Shown piece after piece: positions 27,074 to 36,260 of a stretch of 60,773 bases of DNA. The number at the start of each line of letters is the position of its first letter. The first letter of the stretch is position 1. This stretch comes from Pseudomonas taeanensis MS-3 (GTDB lineage: Bacteria > Pseudomonadota > Gammaproteobacteria > Pseudomonadales > Pseudomonadaceae). Position numbers and translations under genes: made by a program. Where the stretch lies: the NCBI RefSeq assembly GCF_000498575.2, contig NZ_AWSQ01000001.1, positions 1,634,034-1,694,806 of the forward strand, given 5' to 3'. The notes under the pieces were generated by a model. The model had not been told where the DNA came from. It worked only from the letters and a program-made list of their open reading frames with translations, and did not search any database.

Positions 27074-28096
27074 GTGGATCTTTTGGGTGAGCTGCTTCTT
27101 TCCGTTCGGATTGATGCGAATTCTATTGGTGTACTGCACGCCGGGGCCGACTGGGGCATTACGATGCCGGTGATGGAACGGTCCGCTGCCACGCTGTACA
27201 GCGTGCTGCACGCGCCCTGTCTGCTGTTGCGCGAAGGCAAGGATGATCTGCTGCTGGTACCTGGCGATTCTGCCATCGTGCTGCGCGACACCGCCGTGGC
27301 ATTCGCTTCCGCGTCGTGCGTCTCACGGGTCCCATTTATCGAACTATGGCGGAGGCAAGGCCTGCCTGAGGAATTCAGCGCGCGGTCACGTCGCAGTGCG
27401 CCCATCCATTTTGGTTTTGACGCCCCTGATCGCACTCCCCGCTTGTTGACCATCGCCTACATGTTTCATGAGCCAGAGCGCAGCCCGCTGCTCTCCGGCT
27501 TGTCGGATGTTGTGGTACTTCGTGGAGGTGGCAGCGCCTCCTTGCCTTGGCTCGAGGCAACCCTGGACTGGCTGACGAGCGAAGACATAGCCCACAAGCC
27601 CGGTTATCTGGCACCCGCCTCGCTGCTGGCGGAGTTGGTGCTGACCAGCTTTCTCCGCGAGCACCTGCTGAGTGCCCCATTGGCCGGGGCCGGCTGGCTG
27701 CAAGCCCTGACTGATCCGCGGATGGCCCGAGCATTGACGGCCATGCATTCACAACCTGAACTGACTTGGACCGTCGTTACCCTGGCGCGCGAGGCCAGTC
27801 TGTCCCGTGCGGCCTTTGCTCGACGCTTTACCGCCTTGCTCGGTCAATCGCCGATCCAGTATCTGATTGGTTGCCGCATGCGTTACGCCGCCCGATCATT
27901 GACGGACGGCAGGGTCACCGTCGCAGCCTTGGCTGAGCGGTATGGCTATCGCTCAGAGTCGGCGTTCCGTACCGCGTTCCGGAAGCATTTCGGCATGGCA
28001 CCCCAGGCCTTTGCCCGAAGCACGAGAACGGCGAAGAACGATGGGGAACCAGTCGAGAGGCATCGCTCCGGCATGCAAGAGTCGCCCCTCCGATAA
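27074..28096 (+). CDS. AraC-family regulator
   Basis: A 340-residue protein with GTG start. The N-terminal cupin-like effector domain (AraC_binding_2/cupin_6 type, LLLREGKDDLLLVPGDSAIV) covers about 1-180. The C-terminal double HTH is at about 225-325 (WTVVTLAREASLSRAAFARR, then VTVAALAERYGYRSESAFRTAF). It is divergent from the Rieske oxygenase gene at 26962 and probably activates it in response to an aromatic substrate. No clear direct repeat could be fixed as its binding site in the 111-bp gap. Confidence 0.88.
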   Translation: MDLLGELLLSVRIDANSIGVLHAGADWGITMPVMERSAATLYSVLHAPCLLLREGKDDLLLVPGDSAIVLRDTAVAFASASCVSRVPFIELWRRQGLPEEFSARSRRSAPIHFGFDAPDRTPRLLTIAYMFHEPERSPLLSGLSDVVVLRGGGSASLPWLEATLDWLTSEDIAHKPGYLAPASLLAELVLTSFLREHLLSAPLAGAGWLQALTDPRMARALTAMHSQPELTWTVVTLAREASLSRAAFARRFTALLGQSPIQYLIGCRMRYAARSLTDGRVTVAALAERYGYRSESAFRTAFRKHFGMAPQAFARSTRTAKNDGEPVERHRSGMQESPLR

Positions 28097-28359
28097 TTCT
28101 TGCGAGCGTCCGCGCGCGTGGCCCGTTATTGCTTAAGCACAACAGCGTACCTTCTGGCGTCGCCGAGATGGCCGAGCGGAGCGGTGCATCCGGCTCAGCG
28201 CCCTCGGCTATGGATTGAAGCGTTGCTCAGCGGACGTTTACCCAGCCGCACCATTCAGAGTGCCTACGTGATGCCCGGAAGCGAGATTCTGCTAGCCGAC
28301 TGGGCCTGCTAGGCGGAAACGGGTGACTACAACTGTAGCCTGGAGCATCGTCAGAGGCA

Positions 28360-28905
28360 TTGCTCGGTGCTTCATGTATTTCCTCCGGCGATACCTCGCA
28401 TCGGAACAAGCGATTAGCCAAATTCGTGGTTCGGGGTGACCCTTCCAGTATTGGCTTTGCATCTATTTTGTTTGCTGCAGCGCGAGGCTACCCGAACAAC
28501 GAGAGATGTTGCTGGCTTGTAGGCCAGAACATTCAAGTCGGCCTGATTTTCAGGCTCGCTATAGAGGTTTTTACCCTGTTATTTCTTTGCAACCTGTGTG
28601 AGCTGAAGCACGGCTCTGCGCTTGGATTAGACCCATGGGAGCAGGGCCGTGACACGCTGCTGGCACTGCTCTACGACGGACGGCCCAAGGTGTACCGTAA
28701 CAACTGCCCACACCAGAACGTGCCGATGCAGTACCGCAAGGACCGTTTCATGTCGCCGGACGGCAGCCGCATCATCTGCTTTGCCCACGGTGCTTCCTTC
28801 AGGCCCGACAACGGGCTGTGCATCGATGGACCTTGCCTCGGTCAATCGCTGACGTCGCTGTCGTGCTTGGTTGATTCCGAGGGACGTGTCTGGCTCGAGT
28901 CTTAG
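28360..28905 (+). CDS. Rieske [2Fe-2S] ferredoxin-like protein, start uncertain
   Basis: The conserved part starts near 28573 (LLFLCNLCELKHGSALGLDP) and gives a Rieske domain of about 110 residues with C-P-H (NNCPHQNVPMQYRKDRF) and C-F-A-H (IICFAHGASF) ligands. An open frame goes up to an ATG at 28360, but the added 70 residues look non-coding and there is no ribosome site. No Met lies at the natural N-terminus, so the original start was probably lost or a rare start codon is used. An intact copy would pass electrons to the VanA-type oxygenases, or act as a small standalone Rieske protein. The 28097-28560 stretch before it holds no recognisable gene. Confidence 0.6.
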   Translation: MLGASCISSGDTSHRNKRLAKFVVRGDPSSIGFASILFAAARGYPNNERCCWLVGQNIQVGLIFRLAIEVFTLLFLCNLCELKHGSALGLDPWEQGRDTLLALLYDGRPKVYRNNCPHQNVPMQYRKDRFMSPDGSRIICFAHGASFRPDNGLCIDGPCLGQSLTSLSCLVDSEGRVWLES

Positions 28906-28978
28906 ACAAGGACAAATGCGGCCGCCTTAGTGGCTCCGTTCCCAACAATAAAAAGGCCGGACACCGGCTGAGGTACCC

Positions 28979-29992
28979 ATGCAAAAAAACCCTCTGCTCG
29001 ATTGGCAAGTTGATCGCGAATCCATCCGTTTCGTTGGCGATAACCTGCAGCGTCCCGAATGCATCATTGCCCAGCGTGACGGCACCCTGTGGAGCGCCGA
29101 TGCGCGCGGCGGGGTGATGCGTATCGCTCCTGATGGCCACCAGAAGTTGCTGGCGCCGGCCCAGGCTGAAGTTGGCGATGCTTCATTCGAGCAACGCTTT
29201 GTGCAGTCACAGAATGCCTCCCTGCCTAACGGCCTCGCGATGACTGCCGAAGGTGACTTCATCATCTGTAACTGGGGTTTGGATCGCATTGAGCGACTCA
29301 ACCGTAGCGGCGAGCTGCACGTGCTGCATGACAACCTCAATGGCCGGCCGCTGGGTAAAACCAACTTTCCGCTACTCGATTCCAAGGGGCGGATCTGGTT
29401 CACGGTGACGACGCAGATGCAGCCTTGGACCGACTCGATTAACGCTGACGTGGCTGACGGCTATATCGGGATCATCGATGAGAAGGGCATGCGCATTGTT
29501 GCCGACGGTTTCTACGGCACCAACGAGATTCGCTTTGACGATAACGAAGAGTGGTTGTACGTCGTCGAAAGCAACGCTCGGCGCATTTCGCGCCTGCGCC
29601 TGCAGGACGATGGTGGCCTGACAGGGCGCGAAATATACGGGCCTGAAACGCTCGAAGGTTTCCCTGACGGCTTCGCCTTCGACAGTTTCGGCAACCTCTG
29701 GGTGACGCTGATCATGACCGATAAGCTAGTCGCTATCACCCCCCAAGGCGAATTGCTGACGTTGCTCGACGACAGTAATCCGCAGGCCACCGCCGAGCTG
29801 TACAAGCATCGAGATGCCAAGACTCTGACCCCGCCGTTGATGCTCGCCGCTCAGGGCGCACTGGCACCGTGGATGGCCAGCATTACGTTCGGCGGCCCGG
29901 ATCTGCGAACCGTTTACCTGGGCAGCCTGCTGGGCACCCGGATCCCTACGTTCCGCTCGCCAGTGGCCGGCCAGGCCCTGATCCACTGGTGA
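28979..29992 (+). CDS. SMP-30/gluconolactonase/LRE-family hydrolase
   Basis: A 337-residue six-bladed propeller of the SMP-30/strictosidine synthase-like group. Typical stretches are RPECIIAQRDGTLWSADARG, LPNGLAMTAEGDFIICNWG and EGFPDGFAFDSFGNLWVTL, in which Glu, Asn and Asp ligands hold the divalent metal of lactonases. GAGGTACCC precedes the ATG. It starts an operon with the FAH-family and DenD-like genes. It probably hydrolyses a lactone formed after ring opening; the exact lactone is unknown. Confidence 0.87.
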   Translation: MQKNPLLDWQVDRESIRFVGDNLQRPECIIAQRDGTLWSADARGGVMRIAPDGHQKLLAPAQAEVGDASFEQRFVQSQNASLPNGLAMTAEGDFIICNWGLDRIERLNRSGELHVLHDNLNGRPLGKTNFPLLDSKGRIWFTVTTQMQPWTDSINADVADGYIGIIDEKGMRIVADGFYGTNEIRFDDNEEWLYVVESNARRISRLRLQDDGGLTGREIYGPETLEGFPDGFAFDSFGNLWVTLIMTDKLVAITPQGELLTLLDDSNPQATAELYKHRDAKTLTPPLMLAAQGALAPWMASITFGGPDLRTVYLGSLLGTRIPTFRSPVAGQALIHW

Positions 29993-30020
29993 ATAACTAC
30001 AACTAACAGGAAAACGATCA

Positions 30021-31004
30021 ATGAAGCTTGCTACGTTGAAAAACGGTACACGCGATGGCCAGCTGGTGGTGGTTTCGCGCGACCTCAGCTGGGCCGTTAG
30101 CGCCCAGGAAATCGTCCCGACGATGCAGCTCGCGCTAGAGCAGTGGGATGTGTGCGAGCCTCGCCTGCAGGAGCTCTACGAGGTGCTGAACCGCGGACGC
30201 GCCGAGGGCGCCTTCGCTTTCGATCCACGGCAGGCGCTGGCCCCGCTGCCGCGCGCCTATCAGTTCGTCGACGCCTCGGCGTTTCTCAACCACGGCAACA
30301 TCATGGAGCGTGCCTTCAACCTCTCGATAAACGTGCCCGAGGGTGTGCCGATCCTGATCCAGCGCCAGGGTGACGACTTTCGCGGGCCTTGTGAGGACTA
30401 CGAGTTCCCTCGCGAAGCCGATAACTGCGACTTCGAGGGCGAACTGGCCGCTATTACAGCGGACGTGCCGATGGGCGCAAGCGCCAGCGAGGCACAGCAG
30501 TGCATCCGGCTGTTCGCCCTTTTCAACGACGTGTCCATGCGTGGCCACCTGGCGCGCGAGCTGTCCATGGGCTTCGGCTTTATCCAAGCTAAACCGGCCT
30601 CGGCATTTGCGCCCGTTGCGGTCACCCCCGACGAACTCGGTGCTGCCTGGAAGGACGGACGCGTTCAGCTGGATCTGAAGGTGTCGCGCAACGGCGAATG
30701 GTTTGGCAACCCTAACGGCCGCGAAATGGATTTCAGTTTCGGCCAACTGCTTAGCCACCTTGCCTACAACCGCAGGCTGGGGGCAGGCACCATGCTAGGT
30801 ACCGGCACTTTCTCCAATCGTGACCACAAAAATGTGGGCTCGAGCTGCCTGGCCGAACGGCGGGCGCTGGAGGTGATTGAGTTCGGCCAGCCCAGCACAC
30901 CTTTCATCGAGTACGGCGAGCGGCTGCGTTTCGAGATGCTCGACGAGCAGGGTGCCAGCCTGTTCGGCGCCATCGATCAACGTTTCGTCAGGCCACAGGA
31001 GTGA
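30021..31004 (+). CDS. Fumarylacetoacetate hydrolase (FAH) family protein
   Basis: A 327-residue FAH-superfamily protein. Metal-binding and catalytic stretches are seen: PCEDYEFPREADNCDFEGELA (Glu/Asp ligands), LFNDVSMR, and TMLGTGTFSN near the C-terminus. AGGAAAAC lies before the ATG; 28 bp separate it from the SMP-30 gene. Family members hydrolyse C-C bonds of acylpyruvates or hydrate/isomerise ring-cleavage acids. Here the likely task is splitting a diketo-acid formed downstream of the lactonase. Which one is not shown by sequence. Confidence 0.88.
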   Translation: MKLATLKNGTRDGQLVVVSRDLSWAVSAQEIVPTMQLALEQWDVCEPRLQELYEVLNRGRAEGAFAFDPRQALAPLPRAYQFVDASAFLNHGNIMERAFNLSINVPEGVPILIQRQGDDFRGPCEDYEFPREADNCDFEGELAAITADVPMGASASEAQQCIRLFALFNDVSMRGHLARELSMGFGFIQAKPASAFAPVAVTPDELGAAWKDGRVQLDLKVSRNGEWFGNPNGREMDFSFGQLLSHLAYNRRLGAGTMLGTGTFSNRDHKNVGSSCLAERRALEVIEFGQPSTPFIEYGERLRFEMLDEQGASLFGAIDQRFVRPQE

Positions 31005-31008
31005 TCGC

Positions 31009-31956
31009 ATGCACGTGTTAATCACCGGAGCCAACGGCTTCGTCGGCCAATCGCTGGCGCGGCGACTGATCGCCGATGGCGTGGTCGACGGTCGCCGCCT
31101 CGAGCGCCTGACGCTGCTGGACTTGGAATTTCCGGAGTCCGCGACTGACTCGCGGGTACGCCAGCTCAAGGGCAGCATTGCTGACAGCGGTGTGCTAGCT
31201 CGCGCGTTCGAGCACGGTCCGATTGAAATGGTGTTCCATCTGGCGAGTATCCCGGGCGGGCTGGCCGAACGCGAGTTTGATCTCGGTCGCCAGGTCAATC
31301 TGGACGCCACCCAGTGGTTGCTCGAGCTACTACGAAAGCAACAAAGCACGTCACGCCTGGTATTCGCCAGCACCATCGCGGTGTATGGCGCACCGATGCC
31401 GGGCCTGGTGACCGACGATACGCCGATGCGCCCATGCCTGAGTTACGCGGCGCAGAAGCTGATGGGCGAGATTATGGTTGATGACTATAGCCGTCGCGGC
31501 TGGGTCGACGGGATTTCCCTGCGCCTGCCCGGCATCGTCGCCCGCCCGCCACAACCTTCAGGCCTTCTCTCCGCTTTCATGAGCGATGTGTTCTGGAAGC
31601 TCAAGGCAGGCGAGCCATTCGAGAGCCCGGTTTCACCGCAGGCAGTGGCCTGGTGGATGTCGGTTGGTCGCTGCGTGGACAACCTGTTGCACGCAGCAGG
31701 TTTGCCGGCCGACGCCCTGAAGTCGCGGCGCAGTATGGCGCTGCCGGTGCTACGACTGACCATGGCCGAGGTTATAGACGGATTGTGCCAGCGATTCGGC
31801 GAAGATCGGCGGGCTCTGGTCAGTTATCGACCGAATGCGCAGTTGGAGGCGGTATTCGGAGCCTATCCACCGCTGCAGGCACACGCGGCCGAACAGCTTG
31901 GATTTCGCCACGACGGTGACGTCGGCGGCTTGATCGAGCAAGCAATACTAGGTTGA
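31009..31956 (+). CDS. denD: NAD-dependent epimerase/dehydratase, DenD-like
   Basis: A 315-residue extended SDR. The start at 31009 follows CAGGAG and is 4 bases after the FAH stop codon. The nucleotide motif ITGANGFVGQSLARRL is at residues 4-19, and the YAAQK Tyr/Lys pair is near 146. The stretch VDGISLRLPGIVARPPQPSG matches the D-erythronate dehydrogenase (DenD) group. The gene symbol is by similarity only; in this operon it may oxidise a hydroxy acid released by the FAH-family enzyme. It is followed by a strong terminator. Confidence 0.82.
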   Translation: MHVLITGANGFVGQSLARRLIADGVVDGRRLERLTLLDLEFPESATDSRVRQLKGSIADSGVLARAFEHGPIEMVFHLASIPGGLAEREFDLGRQVNLDATQWLLELLRKQQSTSRLVFASTIAVYGAPMPGLVTDDTPMRPCLSYAAQKLMGEIMVDDYSRRGWVDGISLRLPGIVARPPQPSGLLSAFMSDVFWKLKAGEPFESPVSPQAVAWWMSVGRCVDNLLHAAGLPADALKSRRSMALPVLRLTMAEVIDGLCQRFGEDRRALVSYRPNAQLEAVFGAYPPLQAHAAEQLGFRHDGDVGGLIEQAILG

Positions 31957-31960
31957 GGTT

Positions 31961-32000
31961 GGCGCTTGGCGGATGCCCTCCATCCGGCAAGCGCTTTTTG
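31961..32000 (+). terminator. Rho-independent terminator of the SMP-30/FAH/DenD operon
   Basis: GGCGCTTGGCGGATG pairs with CATCCGGCAAGCGC with one mismatch around a 5-base loop, and is followed by TTTTT. It starts 4 bases after the stop codon. Confidence 0.9.
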
Positions 32001-32126
32001 TTCTGCGGACGATTTCCGCCGATCTTCGGAGCGCGGCCTACTGTGTATGTTTGGGCGACTTCTCGGCGGCCGGCGAAGTTCGCAGCATAACTACAGCACG
32101 GCGCCTATGCGTCGGTAGGGAGTTGT

Positions 32127-32912
32127 ATGAGAAACAGTAAACGCCGGATCGTCGATCTCTCTGTAACACTGGACAACAACCCATACACTGACCCGCCACC
32201 CCTGCTGCCGAAGATCGAATATACCGATCACCAGGAGGGATGGCCGCAGATGGCGGCGATGTTCCCCGGGTTGAGCCTTGACCAGCTGCCCGGCAACGAA
32301 AGCTGGGCAGCCGAGTACCTACATATCACCACGCACAGCGGCACCCATATGGACGCGCCCTGGCATTACGCCTCGACTACCGATGGCGGAAAACCGGCCT
32401 TCGGCATCGACGAGCTGCCGCTCGATTGGTGCTTGCAGCCAGGCGTGAAGCTCGACTTTCGCCACCTGCCGGATGGCCACGTGGTCACCGCGACCGAGGT
32501 CCAGGCGGAACTTGATCGCATCGGCCACGAGTTGCAACCCCTCGACATTGTGCTGGTCAACACCCGCGCCGGTGCACTGTTCGGTCAACCCGGTTATCTG
32601 GACGCCGGCGTGGGCATGGGCCGTGAAGCCACTCTATATCTACTTGAGCGCGGTGTGCGCGTGGTCGGTACCGACGCATGGAGCTGGGACGCACCGTTCA
32701 AGTACACCCGAGAACGCTTTGCCGAAAGCGGTGACGCCTCGATTATCTGGGAAGGGCATAAGGCCGGCCGTGATATTGGCTATGGGCAGATGGAAAAACT
32801 CTCTAACCTGGAAAGCTTGCCAACCAACGGCTTTGAGGTTTCGTGCTTTCCGTACAAGATAAAGCACGCCTCGGCTGGTTTCGTCCGCGCCGTCGCGATC
32901 TTCGAAGATTGA
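32127..32912 (+). CDS. Cyclase-family metal-dependent hydrolase
   Basis: A 261-residue protein of the cyclase/kynurenine formamidase-like family, closest in pattern to isatin hydrolase-like members. The metal motif HTHSGTHMDAPWHY is near residues 70-82, with further His/Glu ligands in the second half. GGGAGT precedes the ATG. Family members hydrolyse amides, lactams or lactones with Mn or Zn. It is followed at 22 bp by a LysR gene. Together with the amidohydrolase at 33959 it suggests that an amide, ester or lactone is opened in this pathway; substrate unknown. Confidence 0.85.
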   Translation: MRNSKRRIVDLSVTLDNNPYTDPPPLLPKIEYTDHQEGWPQMAAMFPGLSLDQLPGNESWAAEYLHITTHSGTHMDAPWHYASTTDGGKPAFGIDELPLDWCLQPGVKLDFRHLPDGHVVTATEVQAELDRIGHELQPLDIVLVNTRAGALFGQPGYLDAGVGMGREATLYLLERGVRVVGTDAWSWDAPFKYTRERFAESGDASIIWEGHKAGRDIGYGQMEKLSNLESLPTNGFEVSCFPYKIKHASAGFVRAVAIFED

Positions 32913-32934
32913 CGTAAAAAAATCGGACTAAGCG

Positions 32935-33861
32935 ATGCGCTATCATGGCCTGGACCTCAACCTGCTGGCGTTGCTCGAAGCCTTGCGCATCGAGCAGAAT
33001 GTCACCCGAGCGGCACTGCGGCTGAACCTCACGCAATCGGCTGTGAGCGCTGCGCTCGGTCGCTTGCGTGAGCATTTCGGGGATCCGTTGTTCGCCTTGG
33101 TCGGCGGACGAATGATGCCAACCGCCTTGATGCAAGCGATGGCCCCGCGACTGGAAGAGTTCCTCGCCGTATCCCGAGTCCTGGCGTTCGCCAACGCCTC
33201 CTTCGATCCGGCTGCGGCAAGCCGCCGGTTCTACGTGACGGCCTCGGACTACGTACTCGCGGTGGTGATGCCCGAAGTGCAACGCCGCTTGCTGGACGTC
33301 GCGCCGGGGATTCGCCTGAGCCTCAATACGCTGCCGTTTCATTCTGGCCAGGCTGACCGGCTGGCCGCCGTAGCGTTGGAGCACAATAATAGCGACTTCG
33401 TCATCCTGCCCGACATACATCGCTCACAAGCGCATCCCTGCGCACCTTTTTTTCAGGACGGCTTCACCACCATTGCCTGGCTGGACAATTCCCTGATCGC
33501 AGGCGAGCTGACCTTGGCGCAGTACCTCGAACTCGAACATGTCGTGCGTGAAATCAGCCCGGGCGTGCCGGGCAGCATGGAGGCTGAGTTCTTTATCCAG
33601 GCGGGCTTCGAGCGGCGCGTGGCGGTGGCGGTAGATCAGTTCGGGCTGATTCCCGAATTCGTCGTCGGCAGCTCGCGCGTGGCTACTTTGCACAGTCGTC
33701 TTGCAGTGCTCTATGCGCGCCGCTTTCCGTTGCGTCTGATCAAGCCGCCACTGGACTTGCCTGCCACTGTACAGGTGATCCAGTGGCATGCTTACCAGGA
33801 TGCGGACCCGGCCGTAACCTGGCTGCGCCAGTTAATGCAGGATGTGGCAGCCGTTATCTGA
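32935..33861 (+). CDS. LysR-family regulator (NodD/NahR-like group)
   Basis: A 308-residue LysR protein opening with MRYHGLDLNLLALLEALRIE, the N-terminus of NodD/NahR-type regulators. The HTH is at about 18-45 (NVTRAALRLNLTQSAVSAAL). The effector domain aligns with the regulator at 7063 (for example IPEFVVGSSRVATLHSRLA against LPQLVVGTERIVTMHRRLA). It lies between the cyclase gene and the amidohydrolase gene, all in one direction, and likely controls the second of these groups. Confidence 0.9.
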   Translation: MRYHGLDLNLLALLEALRIEQNVTRAALRLNLTQSAVSAALGRLREHFGDPLFALVGGRMMPTALMQAMAPRLEEFLAVSRVLAFANASFDPAAASRRFYVTASDYVLAVVMPEVQRRLLDVAPGIRLSLNTLPFHSGQADRLAAVALEHNNSDFVILPDIHRSQAHPCAPFFQDGFTTIAWLDNSLIAGELTLAQYLELEHVVREISPGVPGSMEAEFFIQAGFERRVAVAVDQFGLIPEFVVGSSRVATLHSRLAVLYARRFPLRLIKPPLDLPATVQVIQWHAYQDADPAVTWLRQLMQDVAAVI

Positions 33862-33958
33862 CTATCGTTAGCAACTAGCGGGCCAACAATAAGTTTCACT
33901 TCTGTGGCGATCAGTTGGTGGCTAGGGTGGGTCTCCTCAAACAACTAGGGAACCGGCC

Positions 33959-35350
33959 ATGCCGCGTACCTTCATTCGCTGCAAGACCCTGTTCAACGGA
34001 CTCGACGACGAGGTTCTGAGGGACCAGACGCTGGTGGTGGGTAATGGCCTGTTTTGTTTCATCGGCCCCCACGCTCAAGCGCCCCAACCTGTCCTGGAAG
34101 ATGAAGTGATTGATGCCGGCGACCATTTCGTTATGCCCGGCCTGGTGGATGTACATACCCATCTGGTGTTTGGCAATGCCAAAAGCGAGGAGGACATTGA
34201 TCTGCATGTTTCACCGGAATTCCGGGCTCTGCGCGGGCTGTTCTTCACCCAGCACGTGCTCGCCGCTGGCTACACCTCGGTGGTTGTTCCGGGCGATGCC
34301 GGGCAATGTAGTATCGCAGTGCGCAATGCGATCAATGCCGGCATGTTCACCGGCCCTCGAATTGCCGCCAGTAGCAACGTGATCGCCAATCGCCAGAGTC
34401 TTAACGATTGGTTTCCCAGCTGGGTCGGCACTCCCGAATATTTTACCGGACGGTTGTGCGCGACCCGTGAGGAACAGATCGCCGAAATCCGTCGTCAGGC
34501 CAAGGACGGTGCCGACGTGATCAAGATCGCCATGGACGGGGCGCATTTTCGTGAGAACAGCGAGCACATCGCCGCGTTCACTCAGGACGAAACCCTGGCG
34601 ATGGTCAGCGAGGTCCATCGGCTCGGAAAAAAAGTTGCTGTGCATGCCTATGGACGAGAGGCGGTCTTGTATGCGGCGAAGGCCGGCGTCGATGTGATCT
34701 TCCATGGTTTTTTCATGGACGATACCTGTATCGAAGCAATACTCGAATCTGGCAGCCATGTGGCCCCAACGCTGACCATGCTTGCCAACAACGTCGAGTT
34801 CGCGCAGGACTACGAGGCGTCCACCAAATCCGGTTACGCCGCCATGCAGCGCCGGGTAATTGACATCGGCTGCCGCAACCTGCGCCGCGCCCACGAAGCC
34901 GGCGTGCCCTTCATGACCGGCAGCGACAGCGGTTTTGCGATCACGCCCTACGGCGAGTGGCATGCCCGCGAGCTCGAGATCATGGTTGACTGGCTTGGCT
35001 TCAGTCCGGCCGAGGCGCTGCGCGCGGCAACATCAGTGTCGGCAAAAATGATGCCTGCGGCACAGCGGGCCGGTTCGATCAGCCTTGGACTGCCCGCGGA
35101 TTTTCTGTTCATTAACGGCTCGCCCATTGACGATATTACGCGTCTGCAAATGCGCGAGAACATTCGTGCCGTGTACCTCGGGGGCCGCAAGGTTCGGACC
35201 CAGGTGCCTGGTTACGACCCCAATAAGGTCAGTGATTTCAATACCGTTAAATGGTCGGAACTGCACACCCGCCAGCGCGCCATTGAACAGGGCAAGAGGC
35301 CGGCTGCCGCGGCCGAACCTATCCTGACCCCAAGGATCGCCCATGAGTAG
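33959..35350 (+). CDS. Amidohydrolase-superfamily enzyme
   Basis: A 463-residue amidohydrolase. The N-terminal HxH metal pair is in VDVHTHLVFG (about residue 62), a Lys ligand candidate in GADVIKIAMDG (about 184), His in VAVHAYGREA (about 223) and IFHGFFMDD, and the Asp in MTGSDSGFAI (about 320). The flanking beta-sandwich is rebuilt from N- and C-terminal parts (KTLFNG..., ADFLFINGSPIDD). The layout matches Xaa-Pro/carboxypeptidase-like and imidazolonepropionase-related members that cut amides, carbamates or lactones. It overlaps the next gene by 8 bases. Role in the pathway is inferred to be hydrolysis of an amide or lactone. Confidence 0.87.
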   Translation: MPRTFIRCKTLFNGLDDEVLRDQTLVVGNGLFCFIGPHAQAPQPVLEDEVIDAGDHFVMPGLVDVHTHLVFGNAKSEEDIDLHVSPEFRALRGLFFTQHVLAAGYTSVVVPGDAGQCSIAVRNAINAGMFTGPRIAASSNVIANRQSLNDWFPSWVGTPEYFTGRLCATREEQIAEIRRQAKDGADVIKIAMDGAHFRENSEHIAAFTQDETLAMVSEVHRLGKKVAVHAYGREAVLYAAKAGVDVIFHGFFMDDTCIEAILESGSHVAPTLTMLANNVEFAQDYEASTKSGYAAMQRRVIDIGCRNLRRAHEAGVPFMTGSDSGFAITPYGEWHARELEIMVDWLGFSPAEALRAATSVSAKMMPAAQRAGSISLGLPADFLFINGSPIDDITRLQMRENIRAVYLGGRKVRTQVPGYDPNKVSDFNTVKWSELHTRQRAIEQGKRPAAAAEPILTPRIAHE

Positions 35351-35783
35351 ACTGACGCTCGCCCAGGCCAACAGCATCATAGATACCGCCTTGGCCGAAG
35401 GCATCCGGCTGGACTTTCAACCTCTGTGTGTCGCGGTGCTCGATGCGGGCGGTCATCTGCTTGCGCTTAAACGTGACGAACGTGCCAGCCTGCTGCGGCC
35501 GCAAATCGCCACTGGTAAGGCGTTCGGAGTGTTGGGCATGGGCTTTGGAGGGCGTGAGTTGGCGCGCCGTGCGGCCAAGATGCCGGCCTTCTTCAACGCT
35601 CTAAGTGACCTGGCCGGCGGCAATATGGTACCGGTGCCAGGAGGTGTGCTTATCCGCGATAGTAACGGAGAAATTCTAGGCGCGGTAGGCATCAGCGGCG
35701 ATACCTCGGATAACGACGAGTGCTGCGCCGTGACGGGTGTGGCAGCGGCCGGCTTCATCGCGGATGTCGGCGGTGCCGACTGA
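35343..35783 (+). CDS. GlcG/HbpS-family protein
   Basis: A 146-residue protein of the GlcG/HbpS family, typical length. Signature stretches are LCVAVLDAGGHLLALKRDE and PVPGGVLIRDSNGEILGAVGISGDTSDNDE. No signal peptide. It starts inside the end of the amidohydrolase gene (ATGAGTAG overlap), so translation is coupled. Members bind heme or small molecules, and several are found next to aromatic catabolic genes, where their biochemical task is usually unknown. Confidence 0.88.
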   Translation: MSRLTLAQANSIIDTALAEGIRLDFQPLCVAVLDAGGHLLALKRDERASLLRPQIATGKAFGVLGMGFGGRELARRAAKMPAFFNALSDLAGGNMVPVPGGVLIRDSNGEILGAVGISGDTSDNDECCAVTGVAAAGFIADVGGAD

Positions 35784-35830
35784 CCCCGTTTCGTACCACA
35801 AGAACGCCAATCCACCGCCAGGAGGGAAAC

Positions 35831-36214
35831 ATGACAACCGATAGCCTGATTCAAGAGCTTCTCGTCGCCGAAGAGGCGCGGCGCAAGGCGCTGATTGCAG
35901 ACGATCACGCCACCGTTAAGGCCTTGTTTGCCGATGACCTGGTCTACGTGCATACCACGGGTCTGATACACAACAAGCGCGAGTACCTGAGCTATGCGCG
36001 GGATGTGGTTGCCTATCTCGCCATCGAGCGCGGCGATTTGCAAGTACGGGTGTATGGCGACGTTGCGGTGATGACTGGATCCCAGGTCAATACCCTGAAA
36101 AAACGCAACGAGGGTGGTCAGGTACGTGGTGAAGGCTTCGTTACACAGGTCTGGATCAAGGGGGCGAGCGGCTGGCAGATATCTTCGTTCCATGGCAGCC
36201 GTTTGCCTCAATGA
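35831..36214 (+). CDS. SnoaL/NTF2-like protein
   Basis: A 127-residue NTF2-like alpha+beta cone protein (DUF4440 type). GGAGGGAAAC precedes the ATG at 35831; the frame is open further up but overlaps the GlcG-like gene. The opening helix EARRKALIADDHATVKALFADDLVYVHTTG is typical, and the barrel strand VAVMTGSQ follows. Proteins of this fold act as isomerases, cyclases or small-molecule binding proteins. It closes the amidohydrolase/GlcG operon. Function not assigned. Confidence 0.82.
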   Translation: MTTDSLIQELLVAEEARRKALIADDHATVKALFADDLVYVHTTGLIHNKREYLSYARDVVAYLAIERGDLQVRVYGDVAVMTGSQVNTLKKRNEGGQVRGEGFVTQVWIKGASGWQISSFHGSRLPQ

Positions 36215-36260
36215 AGAATGCTAAACCACATCGAAAAAGCGTCATAAAGGAGTGCAGCAG

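Noticed and set aside
28150..28215. tRNA-like start (gccgagatggccgagcgg) before the Rieske ferredoxin
   Set aside because: It resembles the D-arm region of Ser/Leu tRNAs, but no anticodon arm, T-arm or matching acceptor stem follows.
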